This document shows, in pieces, positions 1-9,815 of a stretch of 64,000 bases of DNA. The stretch covers positions 372,001 to 436,000 of the forward strand of contig NZ_CP029462.1 of NCBI RefSeq assembly GCF_003367905.1, read 5' to 3'. A model generated the notes under the pieces. The model was not told the DNA's origin and did not search any database. It worked only from the letters and a program-made list of their open reading frames with translations. The stretch is from Megasphaera stantonii. GTDB lineage: Bacteria; Bacillota; Negativicutes; Veillonellales; Megasphaeraceae. Position numbers and translations under genes: made by a program. Every line of letters starts with the position of its first letter. Positions within the stretch are counted from its first letter, which is position 1.

Positions 1-328
1 CTACTTCGTCTACCTTGTCGACGGTCTGGCCGAGAACGTTGAAAATACGTCCCAGCACGCCCTTGCCGACGGGAACCTTAATAGGGCCGCCTGTATTTTC
101 CGCAGCCATGCCGCGGACGAGACCGTCTGTAGAACTCATAGCAACGCAGCGGACGACGTCGTCGCCTAAGTGCTGCATAACTTCTGCTACCAAGTCGACA
201 GCCTGTTCGCCTTCCCCGCCGGTGACGTGAAGGGCAGTGTAAATGGCGGGCAAATCTGCTTCGGAAGCAAACCGCACGTCAATAACCGGGCCGATGACCT
301 GGATTACTTTCCCAATGTTATTGCTCAT
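1..328 (-). CDS. atpD: ATP synthase F1 subunit beta (partial, N-terminal part)
   Basis: This is the start of the catalytic beta subunit of F1-ATPase. The reverse strand from 328 reads [20 protein letters not shown] and continues through the beta-barrel domain ([13 protein letters not shown]) to the window edge, so about 109 residues are visible and the nucleotide-binding domain lies outside. An AGGAG ribosome site sits just before the ATG. It follows atpG by 38 bases as the last visible gene of the operon. Identity is certain; only the 3' part is missing. Confidence 0.97.
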   Translation of the reverse strand, partial: MSNNIGKVIQVIGPVIDVRFASEADLPAIYTALHVTGGEGEQAVDLVAEVMQHLGDDVVRCVAMSSTDGLVRGMAAENTGGPIKVPVGKGVLGRIFNVLGQTVDKVDEV

Positions 329-366
329 GAAGAGGCTCTCCTCTCTTTCTTAGTTTTACTCACGCC

Positions 367-1230
367 CTACTGCAGGGCATTAGCACCGCTGACAATTTCT
401 GTCAGTTCGTTCGTAATGCCGGCCTGACGGACTTTGTTATAATGGACAGTCAATCTGTCGATCAGCTCGCCTGCATTATCCGTTGCCGACGTCATAGCCG
501 TCATACGGGCCCCGAGCTCGCTGGCCGCCGACTGGAGCAGGCTGTTGTACACAAGCATGTCCAGATACTGGGGCAAAAGCGATTCCAAGACCTGATGGGC
601 ATCCGGCGCAAAGAGATACTCTTCTTTCGGACCGGTTTTTTCAGAGCCGTCCTGCTGCGAAATAGGCAGTATTTTGACGGTTTGTACTTCTTGCGATAAG
701 GCTGACTTAAACTTCGTATAAATGATATATACTTCGTCAACTTCGCCAGCCAAAAATTGTTCTGTAGCAACATGGGCAATCTGCTGGGCATCGGTGAACT
801 GCGGCTTATCGGAAAAGCCCGTCCACTTCTGGTCCGGCACGATATGCAAATGCTTTAAATATTCAGCAGGCTTACGGCCTGTCACGAGCAGCATCGAAGC
901 GCTGCGGGGCTTATCTTTCAGCACGGCAACCATGGCCTTGTTGATATTGGAATTAAACGCGCCGGCCAGACCTTTATCAGCCCCGACGATAATGTAGCAC
1001 GTCCTCTTCACTTCGTCATGAGGCGTAAACAAGGCGACTTTTTCGCCTGTAGACGCCGCTGCCAAGCGCTGCAGCATGCCTTCGATTTTTTCCGTATACG
1101 GCGCTGTGGCCAACGCCCTTTCCTGTGCACGGCGCAGTCGTACAGACGATACCATTTTCATGGCTTTCGTAATCTGCTGAGTATTCGTAACGGATTTGAT
1201 CCGCCGGTTTATTTCGCGTGCACTCGGCAT
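367..1230 (-). CDS. atpG: ATP synthase F1 subunit gamma
   Basis: The gamma subunit forms the central rotor shaft that couples c-ring rotation to beta-subunit catalysis. The 287-residue protein has the usual length, with the N-terminal coiled coil typical of the family (MPSAREINRRIKSVTNTQQI) and the conserved C-terminal helix with MTSATDNAGELI and ELTEIVSGANAL. It starts 3 bases after the atpA stop, so it is translated from the same operon mRNA. Nothing is unusual in length or motifs. Confidence 0.97.
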   Translation of the reverse strand: MPSAREINRRIKSVTNTQQITKAMKMVSSVRLRRAQERALATAPYTEKIEGMLQRLAAASTGEKVALFTPHDEVKRTCYIIVGADKGLAGAFNSNINKAMVAVLKDKPRSASMLLVTGRKPAEYLKHLHIVPDQKWTGFSDKPQFTDAQQIAHVATEQFLAGEVDEVYIIYTKFKSALSQEVQTVKILPISQQDGSEKTGPKEEYLFAPDAHQVLESLLPQYLDMLVYNSLLQSAASELGARMTAMTSATDNAGELIDRLTVHYNKVRQAGITNELTEIVSGANALQ

Positions 1231-1233
1231 AGA

Positions 1234-2769
1234 TTATTCCTCCTCTTTAATCAGCTCATGGGTGGCGCTATACTGCTTTGTATATTCGCCGATGGCCTTC
1301 TGGAGGGTTGCTTCTGCGTCCTGGCCGAGTTCCTTCGTCGTCTTGATGCTTTCGCCGACTTCCGGATAATTGGTATGCATGAACGTGATGAAGCCGTCGG
1401 CAAACTGCTGTACTTCCGATACCTGAATCGGCATGAGGTAGTTTTTAACAGCCAAATAAATCTGCATAACCTGGTCTTCGACCGGCATAGGATGATACTG
1501 CGGCTGAATTAAGAGCTGCATCGTCCGTTCGCCTTTATCGATCTGGGCCTTTGTGCTCTTATCGAGGTCAGAGCCAAACTGGGCGAAGGCCGCCAATTCG
1601 CGGTACTGCGCTAAATCCAGGCGAAGGGTACCGGCAATTTTCTTCATAGCCTTAATCTGGGCGGAGCCGCCTACGCGGGATACGGACAAGCCGACGTTGA
1701 TAGCCGGACGGATACCAGAGTTAAAGGCTTCCGTTTCTAGGAATATCTGACCGTCCGTAATGGAAATAACGTTTGTCGGGATGTACGCCGACAAGTCGCC
1801 GGCCAGCGTTTCAATGATCGGCAAGGCTGTAATGGAGCCGCCACCCAAATCATCAGAAAGCTTTGCTGCCCGTTCCAGCAGACGGGAATGTAAGTAGAAT
1901 ACGTCGCCGGGATAGGCTTCACGTCCAGGCGGACGGCGGAGCAGCAAGCTCATGGCACGGTATGCCTGGGCGTGTTTGGACAAGTCGTCATATATGCAGA
2001 GGACGTCCTTGCCCTGATACATGAAGTATTCGCCGATAGATACGCCCGAATACGGAGCCAGGTACTGGAGCGGCGCGCCGTCAGATGCCGTAGCAGCAAC
2101 GACGATAGTATACGCCATCGCGCCGTTTTCTTCCAAAGTACGGACGACGCGGGCAACCGTCGAGGCTTTTTGTCCAATAGCGACGTAAACGCAAATAACG
2201 CCGCTGTCTTTTTGATTTAAAATCGTGTCGATAGCGATAGCCGTCTTGCCCGTACCGCGGTCGCCGATGATCAATTCTCGCTGGCCCCGTCCGATAGGAA
2301 CCATGGAATCGATAGATTTAAGCCCCGTCTGAAGAGGTACCTTTACAGGCTGACGGTCGGCAATACCTGACGCCTGCACTTCGACGAGACGGGATTCTGT
2401 CGTCTTGATTTCCCCTTTGCCGTCGATAGGCGCACCCAAGGGGTTTACGACGCGACCAATCATAGCTTCGCCTACGGGAACGCGCATGACGCGGCCTGTA
2501 CGGCGGACCGTGTCGCCTTCCTTGATGAGGGCGTCATCGCCGAGCAATACGGCGCCGACGTTGTCTTCTTCCAAGTTCAGGGCCATGCCGTAAACGCCGT
2601 GCGGCAGTTCCAGCAGTTCCCCGGACATGGCTTTGTCCAAACCGTAAATGTGGGCAATGCCGTCCCCGACTTCCAGAACGGTGCCGACATCGTCGACGTT
2701 CATTTCCACATTATAATCTTCGATTTGTTTCTTGATTATAGCCGTTATTTCTTCTGGCTTCATTTTCAT
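1234..2769 (-). CDS. atpA: ATP synthase F1 subunit alpha
   Basis: This is the non-catalytic nucleotide-binding subunit of the F1 hexamer, 511 residues and full length. The P-loop GDRGTGKT is at residues 169-176, and the alpha signature region ([17 protein letters not shown]) follows. The first ATG at 2769 overlaps the atpH stop in a TAATG junction, which favours coupled translation. A second ATG two codons downstream is an equally possible start. It lies in the middle of the atp operon. Confidence 0.97.
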   Translation of the reverse strand: MKMKPEEITAIIKKQIEDYNVEMNVDDVGTVLEVGDGIAHIYGLDKAMSGELLELPHGVYGMALNLEEDNVGAVLLGDDALIKEGDTVRRTGRVMRVPVGEAMIGRVVNPLGAPIDGKGEIKTTESRLVEVQASGIADRQPVKVPLQTGLKSIDSMVPIGRGQRELIIGDRGTGKTAIAIDTILNQKDSGVICVYVAIGQKASTVARVVRTLEENGAMAYTIVVAATASDGAPLQYLAPYSGVSIGEYFMYQGKDVLCIYDDLSKHAQAYRAMSLLLRRPPGREAYPGDVFYLHSRLLERAAKLSDDLGGGSITALPIIETLAGDLSAYIPTNVISITDGQIFLETEAFNSGIRPAINVGLSVSRVGGSAQIKAMKKIAGTLRLDLAQYRELAAFAQFGSDLDKSTKAQIDKGERTMQLLIQPQYHPMPVEDQVMQIYLAVKNYLMPIQVSEVQQFADGFITFMHTNYPEVGESIKTTKELGQDAEATLQKAIGEYTKQYSATHELIKEEE

Positions 2770-3335
2770 TATTCGTCCGTCACCCCATTCGTCACGTCAG
2801 CCTGGAGCAGTTTATGCTGCATATCGCGCAGCTGCCGCCGGAGGCTGCCGTCTATTAATTTGTCGCCGATCTGGATGACCATGCCGCCGATGAGCGACGG
2901 GTCGATGTAATACAGCGGCTCGATCTTCTTGCCTGTCATCTTTTCCAATCCGGCAACCAGTTTTTCTTCTTCCGCCACCGTCAGCGCCTTGACGACGCGC
3001 ACCTTCGCGACTTCGATGTTCTGCGCCGCCCGCGCCAGGTCGATAAACCCGTCGATAGCGGGAACAATAGCCGCTTCGCGCCGCCTGTCGATCATGACGT
3101 AGAGAAACTGCAGTACCAGCGGCTCTACGTCGCCGGCAAATATTTTCTGCAGCGTATCCTTCTTTACGCCGGGCTGTATGAGCGGATGGCAGATAAACTT
3201 CTGCAAATCAGGATTTTCCTGCATGGCATCGCGGACAGCTTTCAACTCTGTTCCAAATATATCAAGTTTGCCCTGTTCTTTTGCAATATCGAACATAGCC
3301 TGGCTGTATTTGCTGTATACGACTTCCGGTATCAT
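2769..3335 (-). CDS. atpH: ATP synthase F1 subunit delta
   Basis: The delta subunit joins the peripheral stalk to the top of F1. The 188-residue protein is all-alpha in its N-terminal half and ends with the family motif seen here as [22 protein letters not shown] followed by a short tail. It starts 4 bases after the atpF stop and overlaps atpA by one base. Its position between b and alpha is the standard bacterial order. Confidence 0.95.
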   Translation of the reverse strand: MIPEVVYSKYSQAMFDIAKEQGKLDIFGTELKAVRDAMQENPDLQKFICHPLIQPGVKKDTLQKIFAGDVEPLVLQFLYVMIDRRREAAIVPAIDGFIDLARAAQNIEVAKVRVVKALTVAEEEKLVAGLEKMTGKKIEPLYYIDPSLIGGMVIQIGDKLIDGSLRRQLRDMQHKLLQADVTNGVTDE

Positions 3336-3339
3336 AGCG

Positions 3340-3840
3340 TCAGTTCCCCTTTACGCGGTTTTCCTGAAGCTGATCGATGCAGTTTGCAACCAGTTTTGCA
3401 TTCATATCCGGGTCCAGATTCTTTTTAAGCAGCTTTTCTGCCACAGCCATAGACAGCGTTACTACTTCGTTGCGCATTTCCCGGATAGCAACTTCCCGTT
3501 CGTTTGCAATTTCCGCTTGGGCAATCTGTTTTTCCCGGGCAATCTGTTCGCGTATTGCGCTGAGCTGGGCCTGCGCCTCTTTATCAGCCTGCTTTACGGC
3601 TTTATCGATAATAGCCTGGGCTTCGGCGCGGGCGCTGCGGAGCTGCGCTTCGTATTCGGCCTGCAGCTGCGCCGCCGTTTCTCTGGCCTGGGCCGCGGCG
3701 TCGAGATCCGATTCGATCTTGTTGCGGCGTTCTTCCAAAACCTTCAGCAGCGGTTTATACGCAAATTTTGCCAAAATAGCCACTAAGATAAAGAAGTTGA
3801 TAATTTGGAACAACAACGTTCCTTCGGTTAAACTAACCAA
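3340..3840 (-). CDS. atpF: ATP synthase F0 subunit b
   Basis: The b subunit forms the peripheral stator stalk. The 166-residue protein has one N-terminal membrane segment (about residues 7-25, FQIINFFILVAILAKF) followed by a long Ala/Glu/Arg-rich coiled coil, as expected. Gene order c-b-delta-alpha supports the call. Only one b gene is present, so the stalk would be a b homodimer rather than the b/b' pair of phototrophs. Confidence 0.96.
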   Translation of the reverse strand: MVSLTEGTLLFQIINFFILVAILAKFAYKPLLKVLEERRNKIESDLDAAAQARETAAQLQAEYEAQLRSARAEAQAIIDKAVKQADKEAQAQLSAIREQIAREKQIAQAEIANEREVAIREMRNEVVTLSMAVAEKLLKKNLDPDMNAKLVANCIDQLQENRVKGN

Positions 3841-3882
3841 CGTAACACCCTCCTTTCATGATGGAATCCAGTTCCTCCACCA

Positions 3883-4131
3883 TTAAATAAAGGGATTGGC
3901 AAATACGAGCACGATGGCGATAACGGCTGCGATAATAGGCATGGATTCGATCAAGCCAACGGAAATGAGGAAGTTGGTCAGCAGCTTGCCGCCCATTTCA
4001 GGCTGACGTGCTACGCCTTCCAGCATTTTAGAAGCAGCGTGGCCGTCGCCGACTGCAGCGCCGAGAGCCGCCAAACCGATACCAATTGCTGCGCCAAGAG
4101 CCGATAACCCTAATATCAATGCATTTTCCAT
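3883..4131 (-). CDS. atpE: ATP synthase F0 subunit c (rotor ring)
   Basis: Subunit c is the hairpin that forms the ion-carrying rotor ring. The ATG at 4131 is chosen over one ten codons upstream because AGGAGG precedes it by 8 bases and the product MENALILGLSALGAA begins like other c subunits. The 82-residue protein has two hydrophobic helices joined by the ARQPE polar loop. The ion-binding carboxylate is E62 in helix 2 (LIESMP). Unusually, D29 in helix 1 (AVGDGHA) lies 33 residues before it, where sodium-type rings carry glutamine and many proton-type rings carry a neutral residue. S63 follows E62. This arrangement resembles the two-carboxylate c rings described in Fusobacterium nucleatum; ion specificity is inferred, not shown. 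Confidence 0.97.
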   Translation of the reverse strand: MENALILGLSALGAAIGIGLAALGAAVGDGHAASKMLEGVARQPEMGGKLLTNFLISVGLIESMPIIAAVIAIVLVFANPFI

Positions 4132-4167
4132 AATCAATGACCTCCTAAATACGATATACAATGTAGT

Positions 4168-4842
4168 TTAATGCCCGCCCTGGAAGGAAGGAGCTAAGTA
4201 CGATGTCGTCAATATAGTAAAAATAAACGCTTGAATTAAGCCGATGAACAAGCTGAAGATCAGCCAGACAATCGGCACGCCTGCCGGAACGAGGAAGTAC
4301 AGCACTTCCAACAGGATTTCCCCGGCCAGAATGTTGCCGAAAAGACGGAAAGCCAACGTCAGCGGCTTTGTAAATTCTTCCAGCACATTGATGATGACAA
4401 AGGGAGCAAATGGCTGGAAGAAGTGCTTAAAGTGCTTCTTCACACCCTGGTTTTTCAATGCGATAACATGAACCATCGCGGAAGATACCAGCGCCAAGGC
4501 TACGGTCGTATTCAAATCGTTCGTAGGCGACGCCAGAAGATGGTTTGTCGGCAAGAGCCCCAATTCGTTGGAAAACAAGATGAACAGAAACATGGTCAGT
4601 AAGATAGATACAACCTGACTGTACTTGGGGCCAAGGGTTTCCTTAAACTGGGCGAGAAGCGCCGTGACAACCATTTCCATGGCGTTCTGCATCCCTGACG
4701 GGACGAGAGACCGCTTTCGCGTGGCTGCCAAGGAAACGATGATGACTAAGATACCGACGATCCACGTCATGATAATCGTATCCATATTGACGTTCATCCC
4801 AAGGATCTGGACGACCCAATGATGCCCCGTATGTAATTCCAT
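4168..4842 (-). CDS. atpB: ATP synthase F0 subunit a
   Basis: Subunit a is the stator membrane protein that carries the ion half-channels. The 224-residue protein has several membrane segments and the conserved helix with the essential arginine (TLAFRLFGNILAGEI), followed by the C-terminal helix ending in TILTTSYLAPSFQGGH. It sits between atpI and atpE as usual. An AGGAGG-like ribosome site precedes the ATG at 4842. Confidence 0.96.
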   Translation of the reverse strand: MELHTGHHWVVQILGMNVNMDTIIMTWIVGILVIIVSLAATRKRSLVPSGMQNAMEMVVTALLAQFKETLGPKYSQVVSILLTMFLFILFSNELGLLPTNHLLASPTNDLNTTVALALVSSAMVHVIALKNQGVKKHFKHFFQPFAPFVIINVLEEFTKPLTLAFRLFGNILAGEILLEVLYFLVPAGVPIVWLIFSLFIGLIQAFIFTILTTSYLAPSFQGGH

Positions 4843-4860
4843 ACGTTTTACCTCCTTTCT

Positions 4861-5241
4861 TTACCGCTGGCGTACATGCCGGATCAGCATGTCGGCAAAA
4901 ATCGTCACCCGATAGGTAAACAATCCGGCTACAGCAGCCCCAAAATGAATAGACGGGAACTGCGCCACGACGATTAATACCAGAGCGATCATGACAAGAC
5001 GCAGGACGGCGCCGCCCCGTATCAAGGCGACAGCCCGCGCCGGCGGTAATTGTACGGCTCGCGTAGAGCGGCTGGTCAGCATCAAAAAATAGGCGATGTT
5101 GATTCCGTTGCCGATACACCAGCCCGTAATGTACTGCGTTTCCCCGCTTACGGCAAGGACGGCAGCGACAAAACATGTAAATCCGATGAGCTTGCACAAC
5201 GTCGCTTTTACATACCTTACAAATTCTTCCACCAGCACCAC
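4861..5241 (-). CDS. atpI: ATP synthase subunit I
   Basis: AtpI is a small membrane protein that helps assemble the c ring. The 126-residue product has about four hydrophobic segments (for example LIGFTCFVAAVLAV and RLVMIALVLIVVAQF), the expected size and topology. It lies directly upstream of atpB and 2 bases downstream of the atpZ-like gene. The family is poorly conserved, so the call rests on topology plus position. Confidence 0.85.
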   Translation of the reverse strand: MVLVEEFVRYVKATLCKLIGFTCFVAAVLAVSGETQYITGWCIGNGINIAYFLMLTSRSTRAVQLPPARAVALIRGGAVLRLVMIALVLIVVAQFPSIHFGAAVAGLFTYRVTIFADMLIRHVRQR

Positions 5242-5243
5242 CC

Positions 5244-5519
5244 TTATTTGTCTTTTTCCATATGAGACGGCTTGTCTTCATTCAAGCGCACGGCTTTCTT
5301 ATACAAGGACAAAAAACCAGACGCGGCGCCTATGAGGGAACACACAATCATGCCCCACGGCGCCGTTCCGGCATGTGAGTCAATAAAACGTCCTAACGCT
5401 ACGCCCGCGCAGATGCAGACAAACAAGGTCAGCCCTAAGGAACCGGCAATTGCAACGATATTCCAGAGCTTCATCTGATTTGCATTGTCATCATGAGATT
5501 CAGTACGCCTCCGCTTCAT
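5244..5519 (-). CDS. AtpZ/AtpI family membrane protein
   Basis: This 91-residue protein has two membrane segments (about residues 20-40 and 55-75) with the motif GVALGRFIDSHAGTAPWGMI, which resembles the AtpZ/AtpQ family that precedes AtpI in many bacteria. Proposed roles in that family are magnesium or calcium handling and ATP synthase assembly. It is the first gene of the atp operon, 83 bases downstream of a good promoter. Family membership is inferred from position and topology. Confidence 0.82.
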   Translation of the reverse strand: MKRRRTESHDDNANQMKLWNIVAIAGSLGLTLFVCICAGVALGRFIDSHAGTAPWGMIVCSLIGAASGFLSLYKKAVRLNEDKPSHMEKDK

Positions 5520-5602
5520 GCTGCAGACACCTCTGTTTCCGTTGATGGCATAGTAGCGGTTGCGAATATCGACGTTGCGTTACCCGCAATCGCTATTGAA
5601 TT

Positions 5603-5631
5603 ATTTTAGCATGGAAAAAATTTAAAAGCAA
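5603..5631 (-). promoter_or_regulatory. Promoter of the atp operon
   Basis: On the minus strand TTGCTT (5626-5631) and TAAAAT (5603-5608) are separated by 17 bases. It sits in the 200-base AT-rich gap between wecB and the first atp gene. No other feature was recognised in that gap. Confidence 0.7.
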
Positions 5632-5720
5632 CATTTTAAATTTGTCAATATTTTCTATTAACAAAAGAAATATATGCATATCTTTTTAGTCATGAACCGG
5701 CGTCTCTTTATACATTATTG

Positions 5721-6869
5721 TTATAGAGAAAATTCTTCCATCACCGTTTCTTCTCCGCCGAAGTCGCGCAAGATGGCCTGAACGATACGCTGCGAAGCCT
5801 TCCCGTCGCCATAGGGATTGACGGCGTTGCTCATCGTATCGTAAGCGTGCCGATCTGTCAACAGGCGCTTCGTCTCGCGATACACCACGTCTTTTTCCGT
5901 TCCGATAAGGCGTACTGTACCAGCCGCCACGGCTTCAGGCCGCTCCGTCGTATCGCGCAGCACCAGCACCGGCTTGCCCAAAGACGGCGCTTCCTCCTGG
6001 ATACCGCCTGAATCGGTCAACACGAGGCTGCATTTATTCATGAGGTTGGCGAAGGGCTCGTATTCCATCGGATCGATAAGGTGAATACGGTCTGCGCCGG
6101 ATAATTCTTCTTCTACGACTTTTCGCACCAGCGGGTTGCGGTGCACCGGGAACACGACTTCCGTATCGGGAATTTCCTCTACGATGCTCCGCAGGGCCTT
6201 ATAGATATGGCGCATCGGCTCGCCTAGGTTTTCCCGGCGGTGCGTCGTCATCAAGATGACCCGGTGGCGGAGGAAATCGATATGATTGAGCATTTCGTCT
6301 TCAAAGGTATAGGCCGGGTCGACGGTCTTCATCAAGGCGTCGATTACCGTGTTGCCCGTGACATAGATATTTTTTTCCGCTACGGCTTCTTTCAGCAGGT
6401 TGGCTTTCGCTGTCGCCGTCGGCGCAAAGTGAATGGCTGCAATGGAACCGGTCAGCTTGCGGTTCATTTCTTCCGGGAAGGGCGAATATATATTGCCCGT
6501 GCGCAGGCCCGCTTCCACGTGGCCTACGGGAATCTGCTGATAATACGCCGCCAGGGCTCCGGCGAAGGTCGTCGTCGTGTCGCCGTGAACGAGGACAATA
6601 TCCGGCTTTTCCTGTTCCAACACGGATTTCAGCCCCATGAGGGATTTCGTCGTAATGTCGTATAACGTCTGTCCCTGCGACATAATATCTAAATCATAAT
6701 CAGGCTCGATGCGGAATAACTCCAGCACCTGATCCAGCATCTGCCGGTGCTGGGCTGTAACGGCCACGACTGTCTGGATTTTATCGGCATGCTTTTTCAG
6801 TTCCAGTACGACCGGAGCCATCTTGATTGCTTCCGGACGCGTGCCGAATACAGTCATTACCTTAATCAT
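5721..6869 (-). CDS. wecB: UDP-N-acetylglucosamine 2-epimerase (non-hydrolysing)
   Basis: The enzyme interconverts UDP-GlcNAc and UDP-ManNAc for surface polysaccharide synthesis. The 382-residue protein has the family hallmarks: GTRPEAIKMAPV at the N-terminus, VHGDTTT and HVEAGLRTG, and the nucleotide-binding stretch TDSGGIQEEAPSLGKPV. It lies 35 bases after the tagO-like gene and probably shares its transcript, which makes sense because both act on UDP-GlcNAc-derived envelope glycans. The name mnaA is used for the same enzyme in Gram-positives. Confidence 0.95.
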   Translation of the reverse strand: MIKVMTVFGTRPEAIKMAPVVLELKKHADKIQTVVAVTAQHRQMLDQVLELFRIEPDYDLDIMSQGQTLYDITTKSLMGLKSVLEQEKPDIVLVHGDTTTTFAGALAAYYQQIPVGHVEAGLRTGNIYSPFPEEMNRKLTGSIAAIHFAPTATAKANLLKEAVAEKNIYVTGNTVIDALMKTVDPAYTFEDEMLNHIDFLRHRVILMTTHRRENLGEPMRHIYKALRSIVEEIPDTEVVFPVHRNPLVRKVVEEELSGADRIHLIDPMEYEPFANLMNKCSLVLTDSGGIQEEAPSLGKPVLVLRDTTERPEAVAAGTVRLIGTEKDVVYRETKRLLTDRHAYDTMSNAVNPYGDGKASQRIVQAILRDFGGEETVMEEFSL

Positions 6870-6904
6870 AGAAATACCTCCTTAGACGAAACAATTCTAC
6901 CCGC

Positions 6905-7942
6905 CTATTCTTTGCGGGTAGAATTGGCCGTTGTTTTTTGCAATATGCCAAGGCGTTTCGCCGTATAAATAATCACAGCAAGGACGACCAATACCGTCGC
7001 AATGCCTGTCTGATAACTTACGTTAGCGACAAACAGGGCTACGATCCCCAGAACGATGCTGACGAAATACATGATCAATACAGCTTGCTTCTGCGACATG
7101 CCTAAAGCCAGCAGGCGATGGTGCAGATGTCCCTTATCAGGCTGAAAAATGGGCACGCCGCTCATCTTGCGGCGGATAATAGCGAATAACGTATCCAAAA
7201 TGGGCAGGCCCAGAGCGATGAGCGGCACTACCAACGCGATCGTCGCCGCCGTCTTAACCAGCCCCAGCACAGCTGCGACGGCCATCGTATAGCCCAGCAG
7301 CATACTTCCCGTATCGCCCATGAAAATCTTGGCGGGGTTAAAATTGTACTGCAAAAAGCCGAGAGCTGCTCCGGCCATTGCGACGATGATCATAGCCGGC
7401 AGGTACTGGTTCATGGTATAAGCCAGCAAAAACATCGATACCGACGCGATAAACGACACGCCGGCCGCCAATCCATCCAGGCCGTCAATCAGATTTACTG
7501 TATTCGTAAACCCGATAATCCAGAAAATCGTCACCGGAATAGCGACGAGCTCCGGCAGCACGATGAGCGTGCCGAAGGGATTTGTCAGCCATTCGATCTG
7601 AATTCCAAAGGCGATGGGAATACATGCCGCAACGATCTGTCCGACTAATTTTACTTTAGCCGGAATATTGCAGATATCGTCCCAAATGCCCAAGGCGACG
7701 ATAGCCGTGCATCCCAGGAGAAGGCCCAGCAGCTCGTGGCGCACGGGTACGCAAAAGAGTACGGCCGCCATGAAGCCGACGTAGATAGCCAGCCCGCCCA
7801 GCCGCGGTATGGCGTGAGTATGGACCTTTCTCGCATTAGGTTTGTCAACGGCGCCGACTTTAATTGCCAACTTTTTAACGCCTGGCGTCAATACATATGC
7901 AACTATGAGGGCAATCAAAAACGGCACAAAATATTCAAGCAC
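6905..7942 (-). CDS. tagO: Undecaprenyl-phosphate GlcNAc-1-phosphate transferase (WecA/TagO family)
   Basis: The protein transfers GlcNAc-1-phosphate from UDP-GlcNAc to undecaprenyl phosphate, the first membrane step of O-antigen, ECA or teichoic acid-type polymers. The 345-residue product is multi-spanning and carries GIWDDICN, the Mg-binding loop NTVNLIDGLDGLAAG, FMGDTGSMLLG and the cytoplasmic His motif KGHLHHRL. These separate WecA/TagO from MraY. Given a diderm host, a WecA-like role in outer-surface glycan synthesis is likely. It is followed by wecB. Confidence 0.93.
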   Translation of the reverse strand: MLEYFVPFLIALIVAYVLTPGVKKLAIKVGAVDKPNARKVHTHAIPRLGGLAIYVGFMAAVLFCVPVRHELLGLLLGCTAIVALGIWDDICNIPAKVKLVGQIVAACIPIAFGIQIEWLTNPFGTLIVLPELVAIPVTIFWIIGFTNTVNLIDGLDGLAAGVSFIASVSMFLLAYTMNQYLPAMIIVAMAGAALGFLQYNFNPAKIFMGDTGSMLLGYTMAVAAVLGLVKTAATIALVVPLIALGLPILDTLFAIIRRKMSGVPIFQPDKGHLHHRLLALGMSQKQAVLIMYFVSIVLGIVALFVANVSYQTGIATVLVVLAVIIYTAKRLGILQKTTANSTRKE

Positions 7943-7969
7943 AACACACGCCTACTTTCCGTAACATCA

Positions 7970-9328
7970 TTAGTTTGTCAGACTGCGCATCGGTGCAGGG
8001 ATGCGTCCGCCGCGGGCGATAAATGCGTCCGACTTGTATTTATTTACGTTGATAATCGGGCAGTAGCCAAGAAGGCCGCCGAATTCAACCGTATCGCCGA
8101 CGTCTTTGCCCGGAACGGGAATGACGCGGACGGCTGTCGTCTTGTTGTTAATCATGCCGATAGCCGCTTCATCGGCAATAATAGCGGAAATCGTCGCCGC
8201 CGACGTATCGCCGGGAATGGCGATCATGTCGAGGCCGACGGAGCACACGCAGGTCATAGCTTCCAGTTTTTCCAAGGTCAGGCTGCCTCTGCCGACGGCT
8301 TCCAGCATCCCCTTGTCTTCGCTGACAGGAATAAACGCGCCCGACAAGCCGCCGACGCGGGACGAAGCCATGAGGCCGCCCTTTTTCACCGCGTCGTTCA
8401 GCAAAGCCAGAGCCGCCGTCGTACCGCAGGCGCCGCAGCTTTCAAGACCCATTTCTTCCAAAATGTCGGCTACGCTGTCGCCGACAGCCGGCGTAGGAGC
8501 TAAGGACAGGTCGATGATGCCGAAGGGAACGTTGAGCCGCTTCGACGCTTCCATGGCGACGAGCTGCCCTACGCGGGTAATCTTGAAGGCCGTCTTCTTG
8601 ATCGTTTCGGCAACGACATCGAAAGGTTCGCCCTTGACATTTTCCAATGCCCGTTTGACGACGCCCGGTCCGCTGACGCCGACGCTGACACAGCAGTCGC
8701 CGTTCGTCACGCCGTGGAAGGCGCCGGCCATGAAGGGGTTGTCTTCAACGGCGTTGGAAAATACAACCAATTTCGCGCAGCCTAAGGCATCCTTATCCTT
8801 CGTCCGTTCGGCCAAATCCTTGAATACCCGGCCCATTTCAGCGATGGCATCCATGTTGAGGCCGGCTTTCGTCGAGCCGACGGCAACGGAGCTGCATACC
8901 AAATCGGTGCAGGCCAGGCTTTCGGCGATGGAGTCGATGAGACGGCGGTCGCCGTCCGTAAAGCCCCGTTCCACCAGCGCGGAAAAACCGCCGATGAAGT
9001 CGATACCGATTTCCTTCGCCGCCTTGTCGAGCGTTCTGGCGATTTCAACGTAATTCGTCAAATCGCTGGCTCCGGCTACCAGGCTGATAGGCGTAACGGC
9101 TACGCGCTTGTTAATGATCGGCACGCCGTATTCGCGGGCAATGTCTTCGCCCGTCTTGACGAGGTTCTCGCCGTACGACGTGATTTTATCGTAAATATTG
9201 CGGCATAATACCTTGCCGTCGCTGGAACAGCAGTCAAGAAGACTAATCCCCATCGTAATCGTACGGACGTCCAGATTATTCTTCTGTATCATTTGATTCG
9301 TTTCTAATACGTCATGGATTGTCAGCAT
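7970..9328 (-). CDS. PFL family protein (UPF0210/DUF711)
   Basis: The 452-residue protein belongs to the UPF0210 family, which has a glycyl-radical-enzyme-like fold but no established function. Recognisable stretches are [15 protein letters not shown] near the N-terminus, [15 protein letters not shown] in the middle and [20 protein letters not shown]. It starts 12 bases after the small ACT-domain gene. This pair (UPF0237 + UPF0210) is conserved across Firmicutes, suggesting the ACT protein senses an amino acid for it. Confidence 0.93.
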   Translation of the reverse strand: MLTIHDVLETNQMIQKNNLDVRTITMGISLLDCCSSDGKVLCRNIYDKITSYGENLVKTGEDIAREYGVPIINKRVAVTPISLVAGASDLTNYVEIARTLDKAAKEIGIDFIGGFSALVERGFTDGDRRLIDSIAESLACTDLVCSSVAVGSTKAGLNMDAIAEMGRVFKDLAERTKDKDALGCAKLVVFSNAVEDNPFMAGAFHGVTNGDCCVSVGVSGPGVVKRALENVKGEPFDVVAETIKKTAFKITRVGQLVAMEASKRLNVPFGIIDLSLAPTPAVGDSVADILEEMGLESCGACGTTAALALLNDAVKKGGLMASSRVGGLSGAFIPVSEDKGMLEAVGRGSLTLEKLEAMTCVCSVGLDMIAIPGDTSAATISAIIADEAAIGMINNKTTAVRVIPVPGKDVGDTVEFGGLLGYCPIINVNKYKSDAFIARGGRIPAPMRSLTN

Positions 9329-9340
9329 ACCCGGTTCTCC

Positions 9341-9613
9341 TTATCCTACTTGATGCATCGCATCGAAAATGGCCTGGTTCTGCGCCCGGATTTCTACGCC
9401 CAGGGCGTCGCCCTTTTCCCGCAGGATAGCCTGAAGGCCTTCCAAATCGACGGTCGACTGCTCCATGTCTACGATCATCGCCATATTGAAAATACCGTCC
9501 AAAATGACCTGATTTATCGTCATAATATTAATCTGGTGTTCTGCCATGACCTGGCTTACTGTAGCGATAATGCCAGTCCGGTCTACTCCGACTACGGTGA
9601 TAACAACTTTCAT
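9341..9613 (-). CDS. ACT domain protein (UPF0237)
   Basis: This 90-residue protein is a single ACT domain (MKVVITVVGVDRTGIIATVS), a fold that binds amino acids and regulates partner enzymes. It resembles the stand-alone UPF0237 proteins and is the first gene of a transcript continuing into the UPF0210 gene. An AAGGAGTGG ribosome site precedes the ATG. The ligand is unknown. Confidence 0.93.
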   Translation of the reverse strand: MKVVITVVGVDRTGIIATVSQVMAEHQINIMTINQVILDGIFNMAMIVDMEQSTVDLEGLQAILREKGDALGVEIRAQNQAIFDAMHQVG

Positions 9614-9671
9614 GGGGATTCCACTCCTTTATTGCATATCTTTAATTTCTTTCTAATCTACCATGCCCTTT

Positions 9672-9677
9672 ATTATA
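9672..9677 (-). promoter_or_regulatory. Extended -10 promoter of the ACT/UPF0210 operon
   Basis: The minus strand reads TGGTATAAT about 60 bases before the ACT-domain start, a TATAAT box with an extended TGn element. No good -35 is at the right distance, which is usual for extended -10 promoters. Confidence 0.55.
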
Positions 9678-9756
9678 CCATAAGTCAATCGCAAAATTCT
9701 ACTGCTGCGCCACATAATAGCGCCGTTTCGCCGCGCCGCTTACGGAAATTCCCCGG

Positions 9757-9788
9757 AAAAGAAAGGACACGCTTTCGCCCGTCCTTTC
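9757..9788 (-). terminator. Terminator of pgm
   Basis: GAAAGGAC (9761-9768) pairs with GTCCTTTC (9781-9788), with a GC-GAAA-GC inner loop. On the minus strand a TTTT run follows, 28 bases after the pgm stop codon. Confidence 0.65.
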
Positions 9789-9815
9789 TTCTTTCCGTTA
9801 AGGTATAGTATTGTC

